Below are positions 1-8,397 of a stretch of 64,000 bases of DNA, piece by piece; positions within the stretch are counted from its first letter, which is position 1; each line of letters opens with the position of its first letter. Both the position numbers and the translations under genes were made by a program. The DNA comes from Thalassospira australica. GTDB taxonomy: Bacteria; Pseudomonadota; Alphaproteobacteria; Rhodospirillales; Thalassospiraceae. The notes under the pieces are model-generated. The model worked only from the letters and a program-made list of their open reading frames with translations, searched no databases and had not been told where the DNA came from. The DNA is taken from NCBI RefSeq assembly GCF_000763295.1, contig NZ_JRJE01000032.1:124001-188000 (forward strand), in the 5' to 3' direction.

Positions 1-299
1 GTGATGGCCGGGGCGGACGCAATGTCGAGTTTCTCTTGGCACTTGCCATTGCCCTTGACGGGGCTTCGGGCATTCATGCTGTCGCCGGGGACACGGACGG
101 CATTGACGGGATCGAAGAAATAGCCGGCGCCTATATTTCACCTGATACACTTAAGCGCAGTTCACTTCTTGCGATGGACCCGAATGCCTATCTTGCGAAT
201 AATGACGGGCATAGTTTCTTTGAGGCTCTGGATGATTCAGTCATAACAGGACCTACATTGACCAACGTGAATGATTTCAGGGCAATTCTGATTTCCTGA
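1..299 (+). CDS. Glycerate 2-kinase (MOFRL family), C-terminal fragment
   Basis: Only the C-terminus lies in the window; the open frame enters from the left in the phase that begins at base 3. It shows the glycine-rich GRGGRNVEFLL segment and then a GDTDGIDG turn, a LANNDGHSFFEAL stretch and a VITGPTLTNVNDF tail. These are hallmarks of the GckA/TtuD glycerate kinase (MOFRL) family, formerly called hydroxypyruvate reductase, which phosphorylates D-glycerate to 2-phosphoglycerate. It stops 30 bases before a tartrate dehydrogenase. The pairing suggests a tartrate/glycerate catabolic operon: tartrate is oxidised or decarboxylated to glycerate, which is then phosphorylated. The family call is firm; the substrate is inferred from the family and the neighbour. 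Confidence 0.88.
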   Translation, partial: DGRGGRNVEFLLALAIALDGASGIHAVAGDTDGIDGIEEIAGAYISPDTLKRSSLLAMDPNAYLANNDGHSFFEALDDSVITGPTLTNVNDFRAILIS

Positions 300-329
300 T
301 CGACCAAAAACACGACGGAGGAAAACATC

Positions 330-1412
330 GTGACAGGCGCCACCCACAAAATTGCTGTCATCGCCGGTGACGGCATCGGAACCGAAGTGATGCCCGAAGG
401 CATTCGCGTGCTTGAAGCCGCAGCAGATGTATTTGGCATCAAGCTGACTTTCGATACGTTTGAATTCGGATCGTGCGATTACTATCAACAACACGGGCAG
501 ATGATGCCTGATGACTGGCGTGCGCAGATTGAAAACCATGATGCGATTTTCTTTGGCGCGGTCGGCTGGCCCGATACGGTGCCCGATCATATTTCACTCT
601 GGGGATCACTGATCCAGTTCCGCCGCGACTTTGACCAATATGTCAGCCTGCGCCCGGCCAAACTGATGCCCGGTGTGCCATCGCCGCTGGCCGGTCGCAA
701 ACCCGGTGATATTGATTTCTATGTCGTGCGCGAAAACACCGAAGGCGAATATTCCTCGGTCGGGGGCAAAATGTATCCCGGCACGGACCGCGAAATCGTC
801 ATTCAGGAAACCGTCATGTCGCGCACCGGCATTGATCGCATCCTGAAATACGCCTTTGATCTGGCCCAAAAACGCCCGCGCAAACATCTGACCTCGGCGA
901 CCAAATCGAACGGCATTTCGATCACCATGCCCTATTGGGATGAACGTGTGATCGAGATGGCGAAAAACTATCCCGATGTCACCTGGGACAAATATCATAT
1001 CGATATTCTGACCGCCCAGTTCGTGATGAACCCGGATCGCTTTGATGTGGTGGTGGCATCCAACCTGTTTGGTGATATCCTGTCCGATCTGGGTCCGGCC
1101 TGCACCGGCACCATCGGTATTGCACCTTCAGGCAACATTAACCCGGAACGCAAGTTCCCGTCTTTGTTCGAACCGGTCCATGGCTCGGCCCCGGATATCG
1201 CCGGCAAGGGCATTGCCAACCCGATTGGCCAAATCTGGTCGGGTGCAATGATGCTTGATCACCTGGGCCACACCGATGCCCACGACGCGATCATGGCCGC
1301 CATTGAAAAGGTCCTGCTGGATGACAAGCTGCGTACCGGCGACCTTGGCGGATCGGCCGATACCATCACCTGCGGCAAGGCAATTGCCCAGGCTGTGCGC
1401 GACGCCGCCTGA
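330..1412 (+). CDS. ttuC: Tartrate dehydrogenase/decarboxylase (D-malate dehydrogenase family)
   Basis: A 360-residue protein of the isocitrate/isopropylmalate dehydrogenase superfamily. It has the N-terminal GDGIGTEVMPEG nucleotide-fold loop, SLRPAKLMPG and ENTEGEYSS substrate-binding segments, a LFGDILSDLGP metal-binding aspartate motif and a GSAPDIAGKGIANP adenine-binding segment. The long YxxHGQMMPDDW region favours the tartrate/D-malate branch over LeuB or Icd. It would oxidise tartrate or D-malate with NAD and Mn/Mg. The GTG start is supported by an ACGGAGG ribosome-binding site about eight bases upstream. It follows a glycerate kinase by 30 bases, consistent with a tartrate-to-glycerate pathway. 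The exact substrate (tartrate, D-malate or both) cannot be read from sequence. Confidence 0.88.
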   Translation: MTGATHKIAVIAGDGIGTEVMPEGIRVLEAAADVFGIKLTFDTFEFGSCDYYQQHGQMMPDDWRAQIENHDAIFFGAVGWPDTVPDHISLWGSLIQFRRDFDQYVSLRPAKLMPGVPSPLAGRKPGDIDFYVVRENTEGEYSSVGGKMYPGTDREIVIQETVMSRTGIDRILKYAFDLAQKRPRKHLTSATKSNGISITMPYWDERVIEMAKNYPDVTWDKYHIDILTAQFVMNPDRFDVVVASNLFGDILSDLGPACTGTIGIAPSGNINPERKFPSLFEPVHGSAPDIAGKGIANPIGQIWSGAMMLDHLGHTDAHDAIMAAIEKVLLDDKLRTGDLGGSADTITCGKAIAQAVRDAA

Positions 1413-1714
1413 ACATCACACCCATAAAACCTGACCCAAACGGGCCTGATCTCAGATATGCGGGATCAGGCCCGTTTTCGTTTCCGATCCATGTGATCGC
1501 GTTTTCAGATGGCCGAAATGAGCACCCCTGCCATTCCGTCCCAAGGTTGTGCAAAAACTTAAATTGGTATAGGTACAGCCTGCTGCGACGCAGCAACGAA
1601 CAGGATGATCAAGGACCCCTGTCGCCGGATTATCGGGCAGACGGAAGCCAAAAGACCACCTGATGAAATTTCAGCCCGGAACAAAATCGGGCTTGACCGA
1701 GACGGAGATTTTCT
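1413..1714. other. Intergenic region between ttuC and the SulP gene
   Basis: Apart from the terminator, this 302-base gap has no convincing open frame or RNA gene. The part after base 1490 presumably holds the promoter of the SulP-Usp pair, but I could not pick out a clear -35/-10 pair. Confidence 0.5.
1438..1480 (+). terminator. Rho-independent terminator after ttuC
   Basis: A perfect 14-bp stem (AAACGGGCCTGATC pairing with GATCAGGCCCGTTT) around a 12-base loop ends in a T-rich tail. It lies 26 bases past the ttuC stop and should end the tartrate operon. Confidence 0.85.
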
Positions 1715-3205
1715 GTGAACAGCGATTTTCTACCGCGTTTGCGGGCTGAATGGCTTGGCAACATTCGCGGCGATGTGCTTTCGGGCCTCGTCGTTGCGCT
1801 GGCCCTTATCCCAGAGGCAATTGCCTTTTCCATCATTGCCGGAGTTGACCCGAAGGTCGGGCTTTATGCCTCCTTCTCGATTGCCGTGATCACGGCCATC
1901 TTTGGCGGTCGTCCGGGCATGATTTCGGCCGCCACGGCGGCGACCGCCGTTCTGATGGGCTCGCTTGTCCGTGAACATGGCCTTGATTACCTGCTGGCCG
2001 CGACGGTTCTTGCCGGTGTCTTGCAGATGCTCGCTGGTGCGCTTCGCCTTGGGTCACTGATGCGCTTTGTCTCCAAATCGGTCATGACCGGCTTTGTCAA
2101 TGCGCTCGCCATCCTGATCTTTATGGCGCAACTGCCTGAACTGACCAATGTCAGCTATATGACCTATGTGATGGTCGCTGGTGGCCTTGCCATCATTTAC
2201 CTGTTCCCGCGCATCACCAAGGTCATCCCCTCCCCGCTGGTGTGCATTGTGGTTCTGACCGGCTTGTCGCTGTTCATCAATGCCGATCTGCGCACTGTGG
2301 GCGATATGGGCGCACTGCCCGATGCCTTCCCGGCGATCTATTTCCCGGATATCCCGCTGAACCTTGATACCTTCCTGATCATCCTGCCGTATTCGGCAGC
2401 GGTCGCAGCGGTCGGTCTTCTGGAAAGTCTGATGACCGCCCAGATCGTTGATGATCTGACCGACACCAGCTCCAACCGGACGCGCGAATGCTATGGTCAG
2501 GGGATCGCCAACTTCTTCACCGGCTTTATCGGTGGTATGGCCGGTTGCGCGATGATCGGCCAGTCGGTGATCAACATCAAATCGGGGGGACGTGGGCGTC
2601 TGTCGACCTTCCTTGCCGGTATTTTCCTTTTGATCCTGATTGTGGTTCTGGGCGATCTGGTGGCGATCATTCCGATGGCGGCCCTTGTTGCCATCATGAT
2701 CATGGTGTCCATCGGCACATTCAGCTGGTCGTCGATCAAGGACCTCAAGGATCATCCGCGCAGCTCGTCGATCGTCATGCTGGCCACCGTGATCACGGTT
2801 GTTGGCTCGCACAACCTTGCGATTGGTGTTCTGGTCGGTGTGCTTCTGTCGGGCATCTTCTTTGCCTGGAAAATTGCGCAGATCTTCCGCGTTGACAGCA
2901 CCCTGTCGGATGACAGCACGCACCGCACCTATCAAGTGCGCGGTCAGATCTTCTTTGCCTCGGTCGAAGACTTCAACAAGGCCTTCGATTTCCGCGAAGC
3001 GCTTGATAAAGTCACCATCGATGTCAGCCACGCGCACATCTGGGATATATCAAGTGTTGCAGCCCTTGATATGGTCGTGCTCAAATTCCGCCGTGAAGGG
3101 GCCGAGGTCGAATTGATCGGTCTCAATGAAGCCAGCGAGACAATCGTCGATAAACTGGCCATCCACGACAAGCCCGGCGCACTTGAACGCCTGATGGGGC
3201 ACTAG
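1715..3205 (+). CDS. SulP family inorganic anion transporter with STAS domain
   Basis: A 496-residue integral membrane protein. The N-terminal part carries the SulP signature region ([20 protein letters not shown]) followed by many hydrophobic helices to about residue 390. The C-terminal 90 residues form a STAS domain ([18 protein letters not shown]). The family moves sulfate, bicarbonate, or carboxylates across the inner membrane; the substrate is not readable here. The GTG start at 1715 is backed by GACGGAGA just upstream. A universal stress protein gene begins 17 bases after the stop, so the two are probably co-transcribed. In such pairs the soluble stress protein may gate or sense for the transporter, which is inference. 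Confidence 0.9.
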   Translation: MNSDFLPRLRAEWLGNIRGDVLSGLVVALALIPEAIAFSIIAGVDPKVGLYASFSIAVITAIFGGRPGMISAATAATAVLMGSLVREHGLDYLLAATVLAGVLQMLAGALRLGSLMRFVSKSVMTGFVNALAILIFMAQLPELTNVSYMTYVMVAGGLAIIYLFPRITKVIPSPLVCIVVLTGLSLFINADLRTVGDMGALPDAFPAIYFPDIPLNLDTFLIILPYSAAVAAVGLLESLMTAQIVDDLTDTSSNRTRECYGQGIANFFTGFIGGMAGCAMIGQSVINIKSGGRGRLSTFLAGIFLLILIVVLGDLVAIIPMAALVAIMIMVSIGTFSWSSIKDLKDHPRSSSIVMLATVITVVGSHNLAIGVLVGVLLSGIFFAWKIAQIFRVDSTLSDDSTHRTYQVRGQIFFASVEDFNKAFDFREALDKVTIDVSHAHIWDISSVAALDMVVLKFRREGAEVELIGLNEASETIVDKLAIHDKPGALERLMGH

Positions 3206-3222
3206 GAACAGGGAAACGATCA

Positions 3223-4077
3223 ATGACACATCTGATCGCACTGATTGACGGATCGAGCTATGCGCAAAGCGTATGCGACCTGACCCGTTGGGTGGCTGAA
3301 CGCACCGACGCATCGGTCGAACTGATGCATGTGCTGGGCCGTCGCAATACGGATTCCGAACCGGCCGATCTCAGCGGCAACCTCAAGCTCGGTGCACGTT
3401 CCGCCCTGCTCAAGGAACTGTCCGACCTTGACGAGCAGAAAAACAAGCTCGAACTCAAGCGCGGCCGCTTGCTGCTTGAAGAAGCCAAATCCGGCCTCGA
3501 AGAAAACGGATTAAGTGCCGTCACGTCCAAGTTGCGTCATGGTGACCTGATTGAAACCATCAGCGAGTTCGAAGATGATGCCGACCTGATCCTGATTGGC
3601 AAACGCGGCGAAGCGGCTGATTTTGCCAAGATGCATCTGGGGTCAAACCTTGAACGGGTTGTTCGCTCGGCGAGGAAACCGGTCCTTGTTGCCTCGCGCG
3701 CATTCAAGCCGATCAACAAATTCCTGATCGCCTTTGACGGCGGCGAAAGTGCGATGAAGGCCGTGCGCCATATCGCATCGGGCAAGCTGTTCACCGGCCT
3801 GCCCTGCACGCTTCTTTCTGTGGGCAAGGCAAACGATACGCTCCAGCAAAAGCTTGATGAAGCCACCGCCATTCTGCGCAAGGCAGGCTATGAAGTGGAT
3901 GCCGGTTTTGCCACCGGGGAGCCCGAAGACGTCATCAAGGACAAGATCGAAGCCGATGGCATTGATCTTCTGGTGATGGGGGCCTATGGCCATTCGCGCA
4001 TTCGCAACCTGATCATCGGCAGCACCACCACCGAAATGGTGCGCTCCTGTCAGGTGCCGGTGATGATGTTCCGCTAA
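3223..4077 (+). CDS. Tandem universal stress protein (two UspA domains)
   Basis: A 284-residue protein with two Usp folds. The first spans about residues 1-155 and the second about 160-284. The second domain ends in the ATP-binding motif MGAYGHSRIRNLIIGS, which fits G-x2-G-x9-G-(S/T). The first domain has a weaker version (IGKRGEAADFAKMHLGS), so the two halves may differ in nucleotide binding. A long charged helix around residues 55-90 interrupts the first domain. It is cytoplasmic, with AGGAACAGGGA before the ATG. It follows the SulP permease by 17 bases and is closed by a terminator, giving a two-gene operon. Confidence 0.9.
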   Translation: MTHLIALIDGSSYAQSVCDLTRWVAERTDASVELMHVLGRRNTDSEPADLSGNLKLGARSALLKELSDLDEQKNKLELKRGRLLLEEAKSGLEENGLSAVTSKLRHGDLIETISEFEDDADLILIGKRGEAADFAKMHLGSNLERVVRSARKPVLVASRAFKPINKFLIAFDGGESAMKAVRHIASGKLFTGLPCTLLSVGKANDTLQQKLDEATAILRKAGYEVDAGFATGEPEDVIKDKIEADGIDLLVMGAYGHSRIRNLIIGSTTTEMVRSCQVPVMMFR

Positions 4078-4098
4078 GGAAAACCGACCTCACAGCAA

Positions 4099-4133
4099 AA
4101 AGCCCGGCAGATATCCTGCCGGGCTTTATTTTT
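4099..4133 (+). terminator. Terminator of the SulP-Usp operon
   Basis: A 12-bp stem (AAAGCCCGGCAG with CTGCCGGGCTTT) around a 5-base loop is followed by ATTTTTTT. Confidence 0.9.
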
Positions 4134-4156
4134 TTCAGAACAATATCGGATTTTTG

Positions 4157-4753
4157 TTACCGCAGCAGGAAACGGCCCAGATTGTTATTGATCTGGCGTT
4201 CCAGTTCGCGATCAAGGTCCATCAGAAGGGCTGTGGTCTCGTCATAAACTGCCTGTTCGCGTTCGGACACCGACATGGATTCCGAAAGGGTGCGTGATCG
4301 GGCCGCCATGGCGGTGACTTCGCCCTTGACGGTGCCATTGGCATTCAGCAGTTCAAGCTTGGCGGCGATCTCAAGATCGATCTTGTCAGACTGATCATCG
4401 GTAAAGACACCCTTGATGCCCTTGGTGGTCTTGAGCGCATTGGAAGTTGCCGATGCCTTGGTCACGCTATAGCGCAGCATATCGCTCGTGCCCGCCGTCT
4501 GGATGCGGTCATCGGGCCAGTTCATCGCCATGCGGCCAAGATTGAATGGCAGGTCTGATGCGATGGACCCCTTTTCGGAATCCGACCAGGCCGCAACTTT
4601 TTCAATCGGACCGGCGGCAAAAACAATCGGGTCAAGGTGACGCCATGTCACATCCGGATAGGTCGCAACCGGGCCGCTTGTGCAGGCCGTCATCAGCGCA
4701 AGTGCCGCTCCGGCAACAACGGCACGCAGGCCCTTGATGGACAAAACCGTCAT
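4157..4753 (-). CDS. Putative lipoprotein of unknown function
   Basis: A 198-residue product. The chosen ATG at 4753 is preceded by AGGGAGA, and it starts a short basic segment, a hydrophobic stretch and a lipobox-like LMTAC. The first Cys, at about residue 24, would be lipidated and the protein anchored in the periplasm. The mature part has no family I recognise. It contains an alternating beta-rich region (SDLPFNLGRMAMNWPDD) and ends in a charged helix with many Glu and Arg (DLDRELERQINNN). It lies downstream of the argD-argF-hslO operon in the same direction but beyond a hairpin, so it is probably transcribed separately. The lipoprotein call is good; the function is unknown. Confidence 0.7.
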   Translation of the reverse strand: MTVLSIKGLRAVVAGAALALMTACTSGPVATYPDVTWRHLDPIVFAAGPIEKVAAWSDSEKGSIASDLPFNLGRMAMNWPDDRIQTAGTSDMLRYSVTKASATSNALKTTKGIKGVFTDDQSDKIDLEIAAKLELLNANGTVKGEVTAMAARSRTLSESMSVSEREQAVYDETTALLMDLDRELERQINNNLGRFLLR

Positions 4754-4785
4754 GACTTGAATCTCCCTATGGATAAAGACGCTTA

Positions 4786-4842
4786 AACAAAACAACGCCA
4801 CGATGGCGTCAGAGCATTCCGCTCCAGTTCCATCGTGACGTT
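4786..4842 (-). terminator. Probable terminator of the argD-argF-hslO operon
   Basis: On the minus strand, AACGTCACGATGG pairs with CCATCGTGGCGTT (12 of 13 paired, counting a G-T). The 23-base loop contains a small inner GAGC/GCTC stem, and GTTTTGTTT follows. It lies between hslO and the lipoprotein gene. Confidence 0.6.
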
Positions 4843-4946
4843 GCTTTATGATTAAGGCAAGGCTGTGACAGGCTGATCCACCAGAAGTCCTTGATGGTCT
4901 TGGCAGATCAGCGCCCGGATCTGGCAAGATATTGATCAAGCCTTGT

Positions 4947-5918
4947 TTAGATCTTTTGCGCACCCGCCTCGGGGTCTTCGGCCTTAAGCGCACGCAAGTC
5001 GGCCTCATTAAAGCCGTATCGCGTGTTGCAGAACTGGCACGACACCCCGACTTCGCCGGTATCGTCTTCGCGCATCGACAGCAATTCCTCGAGCGGATAG
5101 CTGCCAAGCGCGCCTTCGATCTTTTCGCGCGAACAACGGCATTTGAACTGAAGCTGCGCCTGATCGAAGACGCGCGGGTCTTCATCATGGAACAGACGCC
5201 AGATCAGGTCATGAGACGAAAGCGAAATATCCACCAGCTCGTTTTCCGTCGCACTGGCCATCAGGATGGTCGACCGGTTCCAGTCCTCTGCCACTTTTTC
5301 GGCTTCTTCCGGGGTGGCTGCATCGCCCGATGCACTGACCGGCATTTTCTGCAGGAACAGACCGCCAACCCACCAGTCATCGTTGGTATCGCCGCGATGG
5401 ACATCGATCTTGAACGATGTTTCAAGCTGCTCGGACTGGCGGAAATAGGATTCAGCACATTGCGCGAGCGTCTCGCCTTCAAGCGATACAATCCCCTGAT
5501 AGCGGTCATGCTCGTTGCCCTGATCGACCGTAAAAGCAATATGCCCATGACCCATCAGTTTCTGAACCTGACCGCGCAGCGCATCTTCGCCGCCGTCTTC
5601 TTTGGCGATCATGGCAGTCAGGCGTTCTTCATCCACCCGCAGGCAGGCACGCACATTGCCATCGCTGTCAACATCAACCACCAGCATGCTGATCGGCCCG
5701 TCCGAGCTGGTCTGAAGGGTAAACAGCCCCTCATATTTCAACGAGGATGACAGCAACACCGCAAGGCCGATGATCTCGGCCAGCAGATGGTTGGCAAGCG
5801 GCGGATAGGCGTGCTGGCCGATGATGGTCTGCACCGTCGGGCCCAGGCGCGTAAAGCGGCCACGGATATTGGAATGATCCAGCGTAAAGGGCTGGCAAAA
5901 ATCGACAGCAATCTGCAT
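4947..5918 (-). CDS. hslO: Redox-regulated chaperone Hsp33
   Basis: A 323-residue protein matching Hsp33, the cytosolic holdase switched on by oxidative unfolding. The C-terminal zinc centre is intact: CRC (CxC) and, about 30 residues later, CQFC (CxxC). The N-terminal domain has the expected QTIIGQHAYPPLANHLLAEI region. The start was set at the ATG at 5918 (MQIAVDF), which has GGAAAG upstream. The frame stays open further upstream, but that part lacks homologous character. It follows argF in the same direction, an arrangement common in alphaproteobacteria, so it probably shares the arginine operon's transcript. Confidence 0.93.
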   Translation of the reverse strand: MQIAVDFCQPFTLDHSNIRGRFTRLGPTVQTIIGQHAYPPLANHLLAEIIGLAVLLSSSLKYEGLFTLQTSSDGPISMLVVDVDSDGNVRACLRVDEERLTAMIAKEDGGEDALRGQVQKLMGHGHIAFTVDQGNEHDRYQGIVSLEGETLAQCAESYFRQSEQLETSFKIDVHRGDTNDDWWVGGLFLQKMPVSASGDAATPEEAEKVAEDWNRSTILMASATENELVDISLSSHDLIWRLFHDEDPRVFDQAQLQFKCRCSREKIEGALGSYPLEELLSMREDDTGEVGVSCQFCNTRYGFNEADLRALKAEDPEAGAQKI

Positions 5919-6010
5919 GTTCGCTTTCCGGTATTTCAAAGGTTGGGGGCCGTATAACAATACCGACCCCGCATTGTCGAGGCGATTCAAACCATCACCC
6001 GACCACATGG

Positions 6011-6040
6011 CAAAAGGGGCAGCCAAAGCCGCCCCTTACG
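6011..6040 (-). terminator. Weak hairpin after argF
   Basis: On the minus strand, AAGGGGC and GCCCCTT form a 7-bp stem around a 10-base loop, followed by TTTTG. It could partly terminate or attenuate transcription between argF and hslO. Confidence 0.45.
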
Positions 6041-6070
6041 AATGCACAAAACCTTATTTAGTCACAAGGC

Positions 6071-6988
6071 TCAGGATGGCAAGCCGTTAAAGCAGTATAG
6101 CAGAACCCCTTTCTGCGCATGCAGACGGTTTTCGGCTTCATCAAACACCACCGATTGCGGACCATCAATCACGCCGTCGGTGACTTCCTCGTTCCGGTGT
6201 GCCGGAAGACAATGCAGGAAAATCGCATCATCCTTGGCCTGAGCCATGGTTTTTTCGTTGATCTGATAAGGCGAAAGCGCTGCCATGCGCGCATCGTAAT
6301 CCTCGTCCCCCATCGAGACCCAGCAATCCGTCACCACCACATCGGCATCGCGAAGCGCGCTGTCCATATCGGTCACGCGCACCTTGCCGCCCTCGGCATT
6401 GGCGGCTTCCACCAGCCCCTGATTGGGGTAATACCCCACCGGGCACGCCAGATCGAGGGCAAAGCCGAATTTCGGCGCGGCATGGATGAAGGATGCCGAA
6501 ACATTATTGCCATCGCCAACCCAGGCAACCTTAAGGCCCTCAAGCGTGCCTTTATGTTCCTTGATCGTCATCAGATCAGCCATGATCTGGCACGGATGAC
6601 TTTGATCGGTCAGGCCGTTGATCACCGGCACGGTGGCGTATTTCGCCATTTCGTGCAGCTTGGACTCATCGGTGGTCCGGATCATGATCGCATCGACAAA
6701 GCGCGACAGAACCCGCGCCGTATCGGCAATGGTTTCGCCGCGGCCAAGCTGGCTGCTGCCCGAGTCCAGGGTCACAACATCCCCGCCAAGCTGGCGCATG
6801 CCGACTTCAAACGACACGCGCGTACGCGTTGAGGGTTTTTCAAAAATCAGCGCAAGCGTCTTACCCGCAAGCGGCTTGTCGCCAAACGGCGCATCACCGG
6901 CCTTCTCGGAATCCCCAAGGGCCAGAATATCTTTCAGATCCCCCGACGACATTTTGTCGAGATCAAGAAAATGGCGAATATCAGTCAT
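6071..6988 (-). CDS. argF: Ornithine carbamoyltransferase
   Basis: A 305-residue enzyme that joins carbamoyl phosphate and ornithine to give citrulline in arginine synthesis. It shows the carbamoyl phosphate motif (EKPSTRTRVSFE), the HPCQ motif (SHPCQIMADL), the ornithine-binding SMGDE segment and the catalytic HCLPAHR. Its length is normal for the family. The start follows argD by 23 bases, and hslO lies downstream, so argD-argF-hslO look co-transcribed on the minus strand. No sign of truncation. Confidence 0.97.
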   Translation of the reverse strand: MTDIRHFLDLDKMSSGDLKDILALGDSEKAGDAPFGDKPLAGKTLALIFEKPSTRTRVSFEVGMRQLGGDVVTLDSGSSQLGRGETIADTARVLSRFVDAIMIRTTDESKLHEMAKYATVPVINGLTDQSHPCQIMADLMTIKEHKGTLEGLKVAWVGDGNNVSASFIHAAPKFGFALDLACPVGYYPNQGLVEAANAEGGKVRVTDMDSALRDADVVVTDCWVSMGDEDYDARMAALSPYQINEKTMAQAKDDAIFLHCLPAHRNEEVTDGVIDGPQSVVFDEAENRLHAQKGVLLYCFNGLPS

Positions 6989-7011
6989 CGTAGATTTTCC
7001 TTCCTGCGCCC

Positions 7012-8184
7012 TTATGTGCCAAGGGCTGCCGCGCAGGCGTCAATTGCCACCAGCGCTTCGTCGACATGGGTTTTGGTGATGTTGAGCGGCGGCAACAAAC
7101 GCACCACATTCTCGCCTGCAGGAACCGTCAAAAGGTTCAATTCGCGCAGTTTGGCAACAACATCAACATTGACCGGGCCGGTTTTCATGCCCAGCAAAAG
7201 CCCCACGCCACGTACTTCTTCAATAAAGCCCGGATGTTTGCGTTCAATCACATCCAGCCCATCGTGGATCAACCGGCTCATTTCCAGAACATGGTTCATA
7301 AAACCGGGTTTCAAAACTTCATCAAGCACCGCATTGGCCGCCGCCATCGCCAGCGGATTACCGCCAAAGGTCGTGCCATGCATCCCCGCCGGAAGTGCGC
7401 TCGCGGCCTTCTCACTGGCCAGTAACGCCCCAACCGGGAACCCGCCGCCAAGCCCCTTGGCAGATGAAACGATATCCGGGGTCATGTCCGACCATTCATA
7501 GGCAAACAGCTTGCCCGTCCGGCCAATGCCGGTCTGAACTTCATCAAACATCACAAGCATGCCAAATTCATCGGCTGCCTTGCGCACCCCTTCAAGATAA
7601 CCTTCCGGCGGACGGCAAATGCCGCCTTCGCCCTGGATCGGCTCCAGAATAATACCGCCGGTCTGTTCGGTGATCGCGTTGCGCAATTCGTTAAGATTGC
7701 CAAACGCCACCCGATCAAACCCATCGGGCATCGGCCCGAATCCCTCGCGGTATTTATCACTCGCCCCGGCTGTCAGGGTGCCAAGTGTTCTGCCATGAAA
7801 CGCATTGGTCGCAACCAGAATACGGTTCTTTTCCGGAGTGCCCGACACATGCTGATACCGCCGGAGCATCTTGATGCCTGCCTCGTTGGCTTCCGCCCCC
7901 GAATTGCAGAAAAACACCGTATCAGCAAAACTGTTGGCCACCAGCCGCTCGGCCAGTTTTTCCTGACCGGGAATGCGATACAGGTTCGACGTATGCCAAA
8001 GCTTGCCAACCTGTTCAGACAGTTTTTCCACAAGATGCGGATGCGAATGCCCCAGCGTGTTCACAGCAATGCCCGACCCGAAATCAAGGAATCGTCGGCC
8101 GCCCTGCGCATAGAGATAAGGTCCTTCACCTTTCTCAAAGGCCAGATCGGCCCGCGCGTAAGTCGGCATGACGGGAGTAATCAC
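7012..8184 (-). CDS. argD: Acetylornithine aminotransferase
   Basis: A 390-residue class III PLP aminotransferase. The PLP lysine is in SSAKGLGGGFPVG, the aspartate of the cofactor pocket in MLVMFDEVQTGIGRTG, and the phosphate-binding GAEANEAGIK motif is present. It converts N-acetylglutamate semialdehyde to N-acetylornithine, using glutamate. It may also act on succinyldiaminopimelate, as many ArgD enzymes do. It is the first gene of the argD-argF-hslO run. An inverted repeat 37 bases upstream of the start is a candidate operator. Confidence 0.95.
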   Translation of the reverse strand: MITPVMPTYARADLAFEKGEGPYLYAQGGRRFLDFGSGIAVNTLGHSHPHLVEKLSEQVGKLWHTSNLYRIPGQEKLAERLVANSFADTVFFCNSGAEANEAGIKMLRRYQHVSGTPEKNRILVATNAFHGRTLGTLTAGASDKYREGFGPMPDGFDRVAFGNLNELRNAITEQTGGIILEPIQGEGGICRPPEGYLEGVRKAADEFGMLVMFDEVQTGIGRTGKLFAYEWSDMTPDIVSSAKGLGGGFPVGALLASEKAASALPAGMHGTTFGGNPLAMAAANAVLDEVLKPGFMNHVLEMSRLIHDGLDVIERKHPGFIEEVRGVGLLLGMKTGPVNVDVVAKLRELNLLTVPAGENVVRLLPPLNITKTHVDEALVAIDACAAALGT

Positions 8185-8220
8185 TTTTCCATTCCTTATT
8201 TCGGGTAAAACTCACAATAT

Positions 8221-8234
8221 TGACCAGTTGGTCA
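8221..8234. promoter_or_regulatory. Inverted repeat upstream of argD
   Basis: TGACCA-GT-TGGTCA lies 37 bases upstream of the argD start. The spacing and symmetry suit a repressor or activator site for the arginine operon, but I cannot match it to a known regulator. Confidence 0.35.
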
Positions 8235-8328
8235 GGTTCGGCAGAATACCGGGAAGCCGGGGAGTATCAAGAGTTTCCCCCCCACTGTCAACGTCGCAAA
8301 AAGCACTTAGAACGCGCATGCGAAAATG

Positions 8329-8363
8329 AAAAGGACAGCACCCGGTTCGAATGCTGTCCTTTC
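8329..8363 (-). terminator. Terminator of the ABC-2 permease gene
   Basis: A 10-bp perfect stem (AAGGACAGCA with TGCTGTCCTT) with an 11-base loop lies just past the permease stop. On the minus strand it runs into TTTTCATTTT. Confidence 0.8.
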
Positions 8364-8397
8364 GATGTCTTCCGGGACTGAACGCCCCCCGGCAAGC

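Noticed and set aside
2054..3037. A 327-codon frame on the strand opposite the SulP gene
   Set aside because: It is a shadow of the SulP codon pattern, rich in His/Asp/Gln/Arg with no domain character.
4754..5188. A long N-terminal extension of the lipoprotein gene reaching into hslO
   Set aside because: The extension crosses a terminator-like hairpin and removes the signal peptide from the N-terminus.
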